Shown here one piece after another: positions 33,833 through 40,761 of a stretch of DNA of 40,761 nt (position 1 is its first letter; each line of letters opens with the position of its first letter). Under the pieces are notes generated by a model. The model saw only the letters and a list, made by a program, of their open reading frames with translations. It did no database searches and was not told the DNA's origin. Both the position numbers and the translations under genes were made by a program. Location of the stretch: contig WHST01000053.1 of the NCBI GenBank assembly GCA_009379955.1, forward strand, positions 1-40,761, in the 5' to 3' direction. The stretch comes from Streptosporangiales bacterium. GTDB taxonomy: Bacteria > Actinomycetota > Actinomycetes > Streptosporangiales > WHST01.

Positions 33833-34776
33833 GCGCACGTCAGACGGTCGTCGTGACCGACCAGGTGTTCCCCGACGTCGACCTCGAACGCCGCATCCTC
33901 GGCGACGCCGGCCTCGACCTCGTGGTCGCCGACGGCACGCGGGAGGGCGCACTCGCCCTCGCCGGCGACGCGATCGCGATGCTCAACACCTACCTCCCGA
34001 TCGACGCCGGGTTCATCGAAGGCGCACCGCAGTGCAGGATCGTCGCCCGGTACGGCATCGGCACCGACAACATCGACATCGCGGCAGCACAGCGGGCGGA
34101 CATGGTCGTCACCAACGTGCCCGACTACTGCGTCGAGGAGGTCGCGACGCACGCGCTCACCCTGGTGCTCGCACTGGTCAGGCGCCTTCCCGAGTCGATG
34201 CGCCAGCTCGACGAGGGCGCGTGGGGCGTCGACGGCATCAGGCCGGTGTCGCGGGTGTCCGAGCTGACCGTCGGCCTGCTCGGCTACGGGCGCATCGCGC
34301 GGCGGCTCGCGGAGTCCGTCCGGCTCCTCGGCGCCACCGTCGTCGCGCACGACCCGTACGTCACGTCCGTCGACGACGGCACCGCACTCGTCGGGTTCGA
34401 GGAACTGCTCCGCGGGTCCGACGTGCTCTCTGTGCACGCACCGCTCACGCCGGACACGCGCGGAGTCATCGACGCCGACGCACTGCGCCTGCTCCCGCCG
34501 CACGCCGTCGTGGTCAACACGTCGCGCGGACCGCTGATCGTCCTCGCCGACCTGCTCGCCGCACTGCGCGAGGGCCGGCTGCGCGGAGCGGGTCTCGACG
34601 TGTTCGAGGTCGAGCCACCCGATCCTGAGCAGCTGCGTGACGTGCCCGGCCTGATCGCCACGCCGCACACGGCGTTCTACTCCGAGTCGTCGCTGAAGGA
34701 GTCGCAGCGCAAGGCGGCGACGCAGATCGTGAAGGTACTGCGCGGAGAGGCACTCGACTACCAGGTGCTGCCGTGA
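33829..34776 (+). CDS. D-isomer-specific 2-hydroxyacid dehydrogenase, copy 3
   Basis: 315-aa dehydrogenase with CtBP-like features (YCVEEVATHALTLVLALVRR). NAD motif GLLGYGRIA (149-157) with Asp175 (AHDPY) at the end of strand 2, favouring NAD. Catalytic Arg233 (NTSRGP), Glu262 (FEVEPP) and His280 (ATPHTA) are present. It is divergent from an Ldh2-type dehydrogenase and followed 55 bp later by an M24 protein, copying the arrangement at 7.2-9.5 kb. Pairing dehydrogenases of the D-specific and Ldh2 folds is known for stereochemical inversion of sulfolactate (SlcC/ComC); the actual substrate here is unknown. Confidence 0.87.
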   Translation: MSARQTVVVTDQVFPDVDLERRILGDAGLDLVVADGTREGALALAGDAIAMLNTYLPIDAGFIEGAPQCRIVARYGIGTDNIDIAAAQRADMVVTNVPDYCVEEVATHALTLVLALVRRLPESMRQLDEGAWGVDGIRPVSRVSELTVGLLGYGRIARRLAESVRLLGATVVAHDPYVTSVDDGTALVGFEELLRGSDVLSVHAPLTPDTRGVIDADALRLLPPHAVVVNTSRGPLIVLADLLAALREGRLRGAGLDVFEVEPPDPEQLRDVPGLIATPHTAFYSESSLKESQRKAATQIVKVLRGEALDYQVLP

Positions 34777-34831
34777 ACGCACGACCGACCACTCGCGCAG
34801 CTGTCCCGTTCGGCCGATCAGAGGAGCAGAT

Positions 34832-36070
34832 GTGAAGGAAGCCTTCGGCGTAGCCAGCACCGACTGGAAGGAAGGCATCAACTGGCCGAACGTGCGCGAG
34901 TGGCGGCTGCGCCGTGCACGCGAGGCGATGAGCAGGCACGGACTCGGCGCCATGCTGCTCATGTTCGACGAGAACATGCGCTACGTGTCGTCGACGTACA
35001 CGCCCGGCTGGAACCGTCTCAAGCCCGGTCTGCGTTACGTCGTGCTCGTCGAGGGCAAGGAGCCGATCGTCTACGAGCAGGGCGACATCGGCCAGCATCT
35101 CAAGGTGCACAACCCCTGGATCCCGCACGAGAACATCAGGTACTCGTACTCGTGGATCAAGGGCGCCGCGGGTCCGGCGTCCGAGCGACAGGTGGAGAAG
35201 TTCACCCAGGCGCTGGTCAACGACCTCGAGGACGCCGGCGTCAGGGACCAGCCGCTCGGCGTCGACTTCATCGACATCAACATGATCCGTGCGTTCGAGC
35301 GCGTCGGCCTCACGTGGACCGACGGCATGACGCCGATGATGGAGGCGCGGGCGATCAAGAGCCCGGACGAGCAGAAGGCCGTCCGCATGGTCGGGTCGAT
35401 CTGCGACACGCTCCACTACAAGTTCACGAACTTCATCAAGCCGGGCATGACGGAGAACGAGATCGCGGCGTTCGGCTTCGAGAACCTCTACAAGATCCCC
35501 GGCATGGAGGACGTCGAGGACGTCATCGTCTCGTCCGGTCCGAACGCGTGGCCCAACTGGCGCAACTTCTCCGACCGCATCGTCCGGCCGGGCGAGCTGG
35601 TGATCATCGACCTCGCGGCGCTCACCTGGAACGGCTTCAAGTCCTGCGTGTACCGCACGTACTGCGTCGGCGGGAAGCCGACCGACGAGCACAAGCAGTA
35701 CTACGACCTCGCACACAAGTGGCTGTGGGACGCGATCGGCGCCGTCCGGCCGGGCGCGACGACGGCGGACATCGCCTCGCAGTGGCCGTCGGCCAAGGAG
35801 GTCTGGGGGTACGAGGAGGAGGACCAGGCGGCGGCCAACTTCTGGGGCCACGGCCTCGGCCTGGCGCAGTACGACCAGCCGGTCATCTCGCGCATCTGGT
35901 CGCTCGACTACCCGCAGGAGATCCAGGAGGGCATGGTCTTCGCACTGGAGACCCAGCACGGCAAGCTGCACGAGTTCGGCGTGCGCCTCGAGGAGATGCT
36001 GATCGTCAACGAGACCGGCGCCGAAGCCGTGTCGACGTACGCGTCGCACGAGATCGTCGCCATCGACTAG
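34832..36070 (+). CDS. M24-family protein, copy 2, with an altered metal site
   Basis: 412-aa pita-bread-fold protein of the creatinase/prolidase/DddP group. Four metal-ligand positions are kept: Asp260 (VIIDLAAL), His340 (FWGHGLGL), Glu373 (ALETQHG) and Glu387 (VRLEEM). The second Asp is replaced: the segment aligned with FGDVART of copy 1 reads KSCVYRT, so Cys272 takes its place. A standard di-metal peptidase centre is therefore unlikely; a mononuclear or non-peptidase activity is possible. GTG start at 34832 with GAGGAG six bases upstream. First of three closely spaced rightward genes (M24, PEP-utilising, Gfo/Idh). Confidence 0.85.
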   Translation: MKEAFGVASTDWKEGINWPNVREWRLRRAREAMSRHGLGAMLLMFDENMRYVSSTYTPGWNRLKPGLRYVVLVEGKEPIVYEQGDIGQHLKVHNPWIPHENIRYSYSWIKGAAGPASERQVEKFTQALVNDLEDAGVRDQPLGVDFIDINMIRAFERVGLTWTDGMTPMMEARAIKSPDEQKAVRMVGSICDTLHYKFTNFIKPGMTENEIAAFGFENLYKIPGMEDVEDVIVSSGPNAWPNWRNFSDRIVRPGELVIIDLAALTWNGFKSCVYRTYCVGGKPTDEHKQYYDLAHKWLWDAIGAVRPGATTADIASQWPSAKEVWGYEEEDQAAANFWGHGLGLAQYDQPVISRIWSLDYPQEIQEGMVFALETQHGKLHEFGVRLEEMLIVNETGAEAVSTYASHEIVAID

Positions 36071-36076
36071 CGGCCG

Positions 36077-37753
36077 ATGTCCGAGACCCGCACCGGCCTC
36101 TCCGGCGCCGTCCTCGACCTCTTCGATCCGCGGTGCCGCGACGCGGCCGTGGCGGGTGGCAAGGCGGCCGGACTGTGTCGCGCGCGGTCGGTCGGCCTGC
36201 CCGTCCTCCCCGGCGTGGTGGTGCCTGCCGGGGAGGCCACCGAGGCACTCGCCGCGGGCGCCAAGGCTCTCGGTGAACGCGGCAGTGGCGGAGCCCGCCG
36301 CGCGGCGATGACGGTCGCCGTCCGGCCCGCGCTCAGCGAGCAGCTGCGCGTCGCCGTGACCGCGCTCGGCGGCGACGTCGTCGTCCGCTCGTCCGCCGAC
36401 GTCGAGGCGTCCGGGGAGTGGTCGGGGGCGTTCAGCACCTTCTCCGAGATCGGGCCGGACGACGCCGCGACGGCCGTGCGCGGCTGCTGGGCCTCGGCGT
36501 TCGGCGTCGACGCGCTCGACCGGGCCGAGCACACCGGACGGCCGCCGGAGAGCCTCGCCCTCGCGGTGCTGCTGCAGCCGCGTGTCGTCCCCGAGGTCGC
36601 CGGGCTCGCCCGGCTGGCGGACGGGGCGGTCACCGTCGAGGCCGTCGCCGGATCGCCGGCGGCGCTGATGGACGGGCACGCCGACGGCCACCGTGTCGTC
36701 GTCGCACCCGACGGCACGGTCGGCGGGTCCGGTCACGCGGTGCTCGACGAGGCCCGCGCGCGCGAGGTCGCGGCGCTCGTCCGGCGTGTGCACGACAGGC
36801 TGGGCCACGGTGTCGTCGAGTGGGCGTGGACCGGCGGCGGGCTGGTCCTGCTGCAGAGCATGCCCGCGCCGGAGACCGCGCCTCCCCCACCCGCGCCGGT
36901 CACCCGCCTCGCCGAGCTCGACACACGAGCCGCCGACCGCGTCGCCGCGCTCGCACTGGCCTTTCCCGGCGGCGCCTGCGACGAGCTGGTGTTCCCGTGG
37001 CTGCTCGGCGCGCGCACCGTACCGGCGATACCACCCGCAGCCGCGTCGCACGCCGTCGACCTCGACGGGCTGCGCCGGCTCGCCGGCGAGCTGGCCGCGC
37101 GGGTCTGGGCTACCTCGGCGAGCGAGGCCGTCACCCGCAGTAGCGACCTGCTGCGCGCGTTGCGCGGCGACGCCCCGGGTGCGGCACTGGCGACGCTCGA
37201 CGAGCTCGCCGTACCCGATGCCGACGGCGGTTCCGAGCTCCTCGCGCTGATGCTCGCGGTCGGTGAGCGGCTGGCGGCGGACGGCCGGCTGCGTCGTGCG
37301 TCCGACGTCTTCGGCTGCGACGCCGCCGACCTGGCCCGTGCGGCGGGCACGGCGGGTCACCAGTCGTGGGCGGGCGCGCGTCGCTGGGAGCCGTTCCTCG
37401 CGGCGGTCACCCAGACCCGCGGCACCACGGTCGGCGGCATCGGCGCTGCGGCCGGCATCGGCGCCGGCCGCGCACGGGTGGCCGGTGGTGCAGTACCGTC
37501 CGGACGCGGCGCCCGTGAGGTCGTCGTCGCCACGGCGCCGACCCCCTCGCTCTCGCCGTTGCTCTGGGACGCCGCCGCGCTCGTCACCGTCACCGGCTCG
37601 GCCGCGGCCCACGTGATCGAGGTGGCGAGGTCGCTCGGCGTCCCCGCGGTCGTCGCGAGCCAGGACCTCCCGCCGCTGCCTGACCTCGACGGCGCTCTGC
37701 TGGCGGTCGACGGCGACACGGGCACCGTGTCGTACCACCGCCCCACCCCGTGA
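36077..37753 (+). CDS. PEP/pyruvate-binding phosphotransferase-like protein
   Basis: 558-aa protein built like a short PEP synthase or rifampin phosphotransferase. The N-terminal ATP-binding half has AGGKAAGLCRARSVGLPVLPG (26-46) and VVRSSADVEASGEWSGAFST (101-120). The C-terminal mobile domain carries the phospho-accepting His512 in SAAAHVIEVARSLGVPAVV. It lacks the large PEP-binding TIM barrel of true PEP synthase, so it more likely phosphorylates a small molecule with ATP through the swinging His domain. It begins six bases after the M24 stop and lies 16 bp before the Gfo/Idh gene. Acceptor unknown. Confidence 0.8.
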   Translation: MSETRTGLSGAVLDLFDPRCRDAAVAGGKAAGLCRARSVGLPVLPGVVVPAGEATEALAAGAKALGERGSGGARRAAMTVAVRPALSEQLRVAVTALGGDVVVRSSADVEASGEWSGAFSTFSEIGPDDAATAVRGCWASAFGVDALDRAEHTGRPPESLALAVLLQPRVVPEVAGLARLADGAVTVEAVAGSPAALMDGHADGHRVVVAPDGTVGGSGHAVLDEARAREVAALVRRVHDRLGHGVVEWAWTGGGLVLLQSMPAPETAPPPPAPVTRLAELDTRAADRVAALALAFPGGACDELVFPWLLGARTVPAIPPAAASHAVDLDGLRRLAGELAARVWATSASEAVTRSSDLLRALRGDAPGAALATLDELAVPDADGGSELLALMLAVGERLAADGRLRRASDVFGCDAADLARAAGTAGHQSWAGARRWEPFLAAVTQTRGTTVGGIGAAAGIGAGRARVAGGAVPSGRGAREVVVATAPTPSLSPLLWDAAALVTVTGSAAAHVIEVARSLGVPAVVASQDLPPLPDLDGALLAVDGDTGTVSYHRPTP

Positions 37754-37769
37754 CAATCCAAGGAGCACC

Positions 37770-38765
37770 ATGAACGCCGTACGCGTCGCCTCGGTCGGAC
37801 TCGGCTGGTGGGGGCAGGTCCTGGCAGATCGCGCGGGCAACGCCGGACTGCAGATCGTGTCGTGCTTCGCGCGCAGCGATCACGCGCGCGACGACTTCGG
37901 CAGCAAGAACCACTGCCGGCAGGCCGACTCGCTCGACGCGGTGCTGGCCGACCCGGAGGTCGAGGCGGTCCTCGTCGCCACCCCGCACTCGACGCACGCC
38001 GGCATCGTCGAGGCGGCCGCGACGGCCGGCAAGCACGTGTTCGTCGAGAAGCCGTTCACCCTGACCGTCGCCGAGGGCAGGCGCGCGGTCACCGCGGCCG
38101 AGCAGGCCGGCGTCGTCCTGCAGGTCGGGCACAACAGGCGACGCCAACCGGCCACGCGGCGACTCAAGGACCTCGTCGGGTCGGGCGCACTCGGCGTCGT
38201 CCACCACCTCGAGGCGAACCTCTCCAAGCCGAGCGGCCTCGACCCGCGGACGGGCTGGCGCGGTGACCCCGCGGAGAGCCCGGCAGGCGGGATGACCGGC
38301 CTCGGCGTCCACATGGCCGACAACCTGATCTACCTCGCCGGCAGGCCGTCCAGGCTCGCGGCGTTCAGCCGCCGGCATCTCGGCCTCGGCATGCTCGACG
38401 ACGTCACCTCGGTCACGATCGAGTTCGAGTCCGGCGCCCTGGGCGTCCTGTCCACGTCGATGGTCGTCCCGGACGTCGCACGGACGGCCGTCCACGGCAC
38501 CGAGGCCGCGGCGTGGAACGAGGTCGACGGCGCGCGCTTCTACTTCCAGGTGGTGGGTGAGAAGGAGCGGTCGGAGCAACAGGTGGAGACCCTCGACACC
38601 ATCGAGGACGAGCTGACCGAGTTCGCGGCCTGCGTACGGGGCGATGCCACCCCGGAGACCGACGGACGAGCCGCGCTCGAGGTGGTCGCCGTCCTGGAGG
38701 GCATCGTCGAGAGTGTCACCACCGCCCGCGTCGTCGACCTGGACGAGATCCGCGCGAGGAAGTAG
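37770..38765 (+). CDS. Gfo/Idh/MocA-family oxidoreductase, copy 2
   Basis: 331-aa NAD(P)-dependent dehydrogenase. N-terminal VASVGLGWWGQVLADRA, the family EKP motif in HVFVEKPFTLT (Lys in the active site), and GGMTGLGVHMADNLIYL carrying the catalytic-site His and Asp. Excellent start (AAGGAG six bases before ATG 37770). Only distantly similar to copy 1. Its stop lies 3 bp from the end of the convergent GntR gene. Confidence 0.87.
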   Translation: MNAVRVASVGLGWWGQVLADRAGNAGLQIVSCFARSDHARDDFGSKNHCRQADSLDAVLADPEVEAVLVATPHSTHAGIVEAAATAGKHVFVEKPFTLTVAEGRRAVTAAEQAGVVLQVGHNRRRQPATRRLKDLVGSGALGVVHHLEANLSKPSGLDPRTGWRGDPAESPAGGMTGLGVHMADNLIYLAGRPSRLAAFSRRHLGLGMLDDVTSVTIEFESGALGVLSTSMVVPDVARTAVHGTEAAAWNEVDGARFYFQVVGEKERSEQQVETLDTIEDELTEFAACVRGDATPETDGRAALEVVAVLEGIVESVTTARVVDLDEIRARK

Positions 38766-38768
38766 CGG

Positions 38769-39434
38769 TCAGGCCTCGAGGAGGTGGCGGGAGCTCTCCA
38801 GCGTCTTGAGCGTCAGGTCGAGGTGACGGCGCGACAGCTTGGCGGCCGCTCCGGCGTCGTGCCTGCGCAGGACGTCGATGAACTCGTGGTGCTCCTTGTT
38901 GGCTTCCTTCATCTGCACCGGCCGCGACTGGATGGCCAGGCCGACGTACATGGCGGCGAGGTCGCGCAGCGTGCGCAGGATGTCGAGCAGGTACTTCGAG
39001 TCGACGTCCTGGATGAGGACGCCGTGGAACTGGCGGTTGAGATCGGCCCAGCGGCCGGGGTCGTCCTCGGCCTCCATCTGGGTCATCAGGTCCTCGGCGT
39101 CGGCGAAGGTCTCCTCGGTGATGACCTTGGTCGCCTGCCGCATGGCCTCGGGCTCGAGCATCTTGCAGATGTCGTGGATCTCGCGCGTCTCGTCGTACGA
39201 CAGGCGGTGGACGATCGCACCACGGTGCGGGTCGAGGCGGATGAGCCCCTCGGTTGCCAGGTCGCGCAGCGCCTCGCGGACGGGGGTCGTGCTCACCTGG
39301 AGGTCGCGGGCGACATCGGCCTGGACGAGGCGGAAGCCACCGGGGATGGTCCCGCGGAGGATCGCCTGACGCAGTGAGTCCTTGACGTACTCGTGGGCCG
39401 TCTTACGACCCGCCAGGCTGGCGGCGATCTCCAT
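38769..39434 (-). CDS. GntR-family transcriptional regulator, FCD (FadR/VanR) subfamily
   Basis: 221-aa regulator. The N-terminal winged helix spans about 12-75 with recognition-helix region LQVSTTPVREALRDLATEGL and the wing DPHRGAIV. The C-terminal all-helical FCD domain (about 85-215) has the metal/effector residues: Asp and His in DLNRQFHGVLI, then His in HHEFIDVLRRHDAGAA. Such regulators sense organic acids and repress catabolic genes. ATG 39434 is preferred over GTG 39443 because AGAGG is correctly spaced. It closes the catabolic island and is the only regulator seen in the window, so it is the natural candidate for the shared CAT-N5-ATG sites. Confidence 0.9.
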   Translation of the reverse strand: MEIAASLAGRKTAHEYVKDSLRQAILRGTIPGGFRLVQADVARDLQVSTTPVREALRDLATEGLIRLDPHRGAIVHRLSYDETREIHDICKMLEPEAMRQATKVITEETFADAEDLMTQMEAEDDPGRWADLNRQFHGVLIQDVDSKYLLDILRTLRDLAAMYVGLAIQSRPVQMKEANKEHHEFIDVLRRHDAGAAAKLSRRHLDLTLKTLESSRHLLEA

Positions 39435-39667
39435 TACCACCACCGCCTCTTTCCGTTCCGTACTCTCGAATATGACCGTGCAGACGACCGCATCTTTACC
39501 TGGAACCTCTCACACTACGACAACGCACATCGTCAGGCGTCGACGATCGCAGCTGTGTCGATCGTGGAGTATATAAAGGCCATCATATCAAACCTGCACG
39601 CTGATCATCTTACCTGGCACACACTCGACGACAGCTCAACCGCGCGTCGTGTCGGGCTGAACGGGCG
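39435..39667. other. Intergenic region upstream of the GntR gene
   Basis: 233 bp, noticeably AT-rich around 39568-39592 (GTATATAAAGGCCATCATAT). It should contain the GntR promoter. The shared operator core is not present here in intact form, so autoregulation is not evident. Confidence 0.4.
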
Positions 39668-40617
39668 TCACATCCGGTCGATAGCAGCCAGGTCGTCGAC
39701 CGTGAGCCGCCAGTCGACGGCCGCGGCGTTCGCGCGGACCTGATCCGGCCGTGTCGCGCCCGCGATCACCGACACCACCATCGGACGCGCCGCGAGCCAG
39801 GCGAACGCGAGCTCGAGGAGGGTGTGGCCGCGTTCCGCGGCGAACGCCGACAGGCGCGCGACCCGGTCGAGGTTCTCGTCGGTGAGGCCGAGGTGCGGGC
39901 GGTTCGGCGCGAAGTTCGCCAGCCGCGAGTCCGCCGGCGCCGGCCTGTCCTTGCCGTACTTGCCGGTGAGCAGTCCACCGGCCAACGGGAAATACGGCAG
40001 GAACGTGACGCCGTTCCTCTCGCACACCTCGAGCACCCCGCGCTCCGGCTCGCGGGACAGCAGGCTGTACTCGTTCTGCACGCTCACGAACGACGCGTCG
40101 CCCTGCCGGCCGCCGGCGGCGACCACCTCCTCGAGCTGGGCGGTCGTGAAGTTGGAGCAGCCGATCTCGCGCACCTTGCCGGCCTTGATCAGCTCGGTCA
40201 GCGCGCCGAGGGTCTCCTCGATCGGCGTGTCCGGGTCGGCCGGTGGATCTGGTAGAGGTCGATGTAGTCGGTGCCCAGCCGGCGCAGGCTGTCGTCGCAC
40301 GCGAGGTGAGTCCAGCGGCGACTGCCGCCCCTGTTCCGCGGGTCGTCGCCCATCGGGTTGCCGAACTTCGTCGCGACCACGACCCTCTCGCGACGTGACC
40401 TCAACGCCTTGCCGAGGAACTCCTCAGAGCGACCGTGCCCGGAGAACGGGAGGTCGCCGTACCCGTACCGGTCCGACGTGTCGAAGAAGTTGATGCCGGC
40501 GTCGAGCGCAGCGTCGACCACGTCGCCTGCCCGCCGTTCGTCGATCTTGCGCGCGAACTGGTTGCAGCCCACGCCGACCAGCGACACGGACAGGGAACCG
40601 ATCGAACGAGTCTCCAT
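39668..40617 (-). pseudogene. Aldo/keto reductase with a one-base frameshift
   Basis: NAD(P)H-dependent carbonyl reductase or dehydrogenase of the AKR superfamily, about 316 aa if repaired. The catalytic tetrad is visible: Asp46, Tyr51 (DTSDRYGYG), Lys84 (VATKFG), His125 (DLYQIHRP). After HRP the frame breaks near 40236-40242: the first frame runs into TRTRRSRR and stops, while PDTPIEETLGALTELIKAG continues in another frame to VDDLAAIDRM. Length is one base short of a multiple of three; adding one G gives HRPDPDTPIEETL. The ATG at 40617 has no ribosome binding site because the group II intron ends 3-4 bases before it. Confidence 0.75.
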
Positions 40618-40660
40618 GATGGTGAGTCGGCGGCGGGAGTTGCACCCGCCGCCGCTCGTA

Positions 40661-40694
40661 GAACCGTGCGTGACACTCTCGCGTCACACGGCTC
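40661..40694 (-). ncRNA. Group II intron domain V
   Basis: Exactly 34 nt. It begins GAGCCGTG and ends CACGGTTC, which pair over eight bases and include the AGC catalytic triad. A two-base bulge (CG) and an upper stem capped by a GNRA loop (GAGA) follow. This is the canonical domain V fold. Confidence 0.88.
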
Positions 40695-40761
40695 CCGTCG
40701 TCGAGCCGCTGGGGAGTGCACCGTGTTGCCAGTGGGTGAATAGTCCCGGCTGGTTGGTGGC
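40684..40761 (-). CDS. C-terminal end of group II intron-encoded reverse transcriptase/maturase (partial)
   Basis: The last 25 codons of an open frame entering from beyond the window: NQPGLFTHWQHGALPSGS and a few more residues, then TGA at 40684-40686. The G-L-F-x-H-W pattern is typical of the end of bacterial intron-encoded proteins, and the stop lies within domain V as is often seen. Too short to show any reverse transcriptase motif. Confidence 0.65.
   Translation of the reverse strand, partial: ATNQPGLFTHWQHGALPSGSTTGAV

Larger units (their letters stand above)
40621..40761 (-). mobile_element. Group II intron, 3' portion (runs off the window)
   Basis: On the minus strand the segment reads: tail of the intron-encoded protein, domain V (40661-40694), a short linker, domain VI (10-bp stem 40645-40654 / 40628-40637, loop of 7), and the 3' end ACTCAC(C) at about 40621-40622. 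This order is that of a bacterial group II intron 3' end. The rest of the intron lies beyond the window. The downstream exon begins 3-4 bases before the aldo/keto reductase ATG. Confidence 0.85.

Noticed and set aside
32547-34776. Sulfolactate degradation locus
   Set aside because: The dehydrogenase pair fits, but no SuyAB lyase, sulfoacetaldehyde enzyme or sulfite exporter was found in the window.
34514-37840. Very long open frame (over 1,100 codons) on the minus strand
   Set aside because: It runs opposite the M24, PEP-utilising and dehydrogenase genes, has low-complexity Arg/Ala/Asp-rich sequence and no family motifs; a GC-rich shadow frame.
39571-39590. Operator-like AT-rich block before the GntR gene
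   Set aside because: Contains CATCATATC but no paired ATG half-site at the right distance, so it was not listed as a shared operator.
1-40761. tRNA or rRNA genes, toxin-antitoxin or phage defence systems
   Set aside because: No such genes were recognised on either strand by inspection.

Overview
The window is high-GC DNA with GTG/TTG starts, dense overlapping genes, a DUF222/HNH '13E12-type' endonuclease gene and a streptogrisin-type secreted protease. Together these point to an actinobacterium, probably a soil or plant-associated member of a lineage such as Propionibacteriales, Jiangellales or Pseudonocardiales; the genus cannot be fixed from this sequence alone.

Layout. (1) 0.1-7.1 kb is a mixed region: HNH endonuclease, a repeat-rich non-coding stretch, a small membrane protein with a multicopper oxidase, ilvD, and a secreted serine protease closed by a strong terminator. 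(2) 7.2-39.4 kb is a large catabolic island of about 24 enzyme, transport and regulator genes. It contains three D-2-hydroxyacid dehydrogenases, two M24 (creatinase/prolidase fold) proteins, two Ldh2-type malate/lactate dehydrogenases, two HpcH/HpaI-type aldolases/lyases, two Gfo/Idh/MocA oxidoreductases and two amidohydrolase-2 proteins. It also has an HMGL-like lyase/synthase, a CUT1 ABC importer, two MFS transporters, an orphan Rieske ferredoxin, an alpha/beta hydrolase, a CoA module (CaiB transferase, crotonase, NDP-forming acyl-CoA synthetase, CitE-like lyase), a 3-hydroxyisobutyrate-dehydrogenase-like protein, a ThDP decarboxylase/synthase and a PEP-utilising protein. A GntR/FCD regulator sits at the right end. 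(3) 39.6-40.8 kb holds a frameshifted aldo/keto reductase whose start codon lies directly behind the 3' end of a group II intron (domains V and VI and the tail of its reverse transcriptase) that runs off the window.

How the parts may work together (inference). Substrate enters by the ABC and MFS carriers. Ring or C-C/C-N cleavage may be done by the amidohydrolases, M24 proteins and alpha/beta hydrolase. 2-Hydroxy acids of both stereochemistries are oxidised by the D-hydroxyacid and Ldh2 dehydrogenases. The 2-oxo acids are cleaved by the ThDP enzyme and aldolases, and other acids are activated to CoA thioesters, hydrated and cleaved by the CaiB/crotonase/synthetase/CitE set. At least four promoters inside the island carry the same 15-bp palindrome, core CAT-N5-ATG, so the island looks like one regulon, with the local FCD-GntR protein as the obvious candidate regulator.

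Caution. Four genes (ABC solute-binding protein, one MFS carrier, one Ldh2 dehydrogenase, aldo/keto reductase) are interrupted by a single nonsense codon or a single-base indel. Either the sequence has base errors or the island is decaying.
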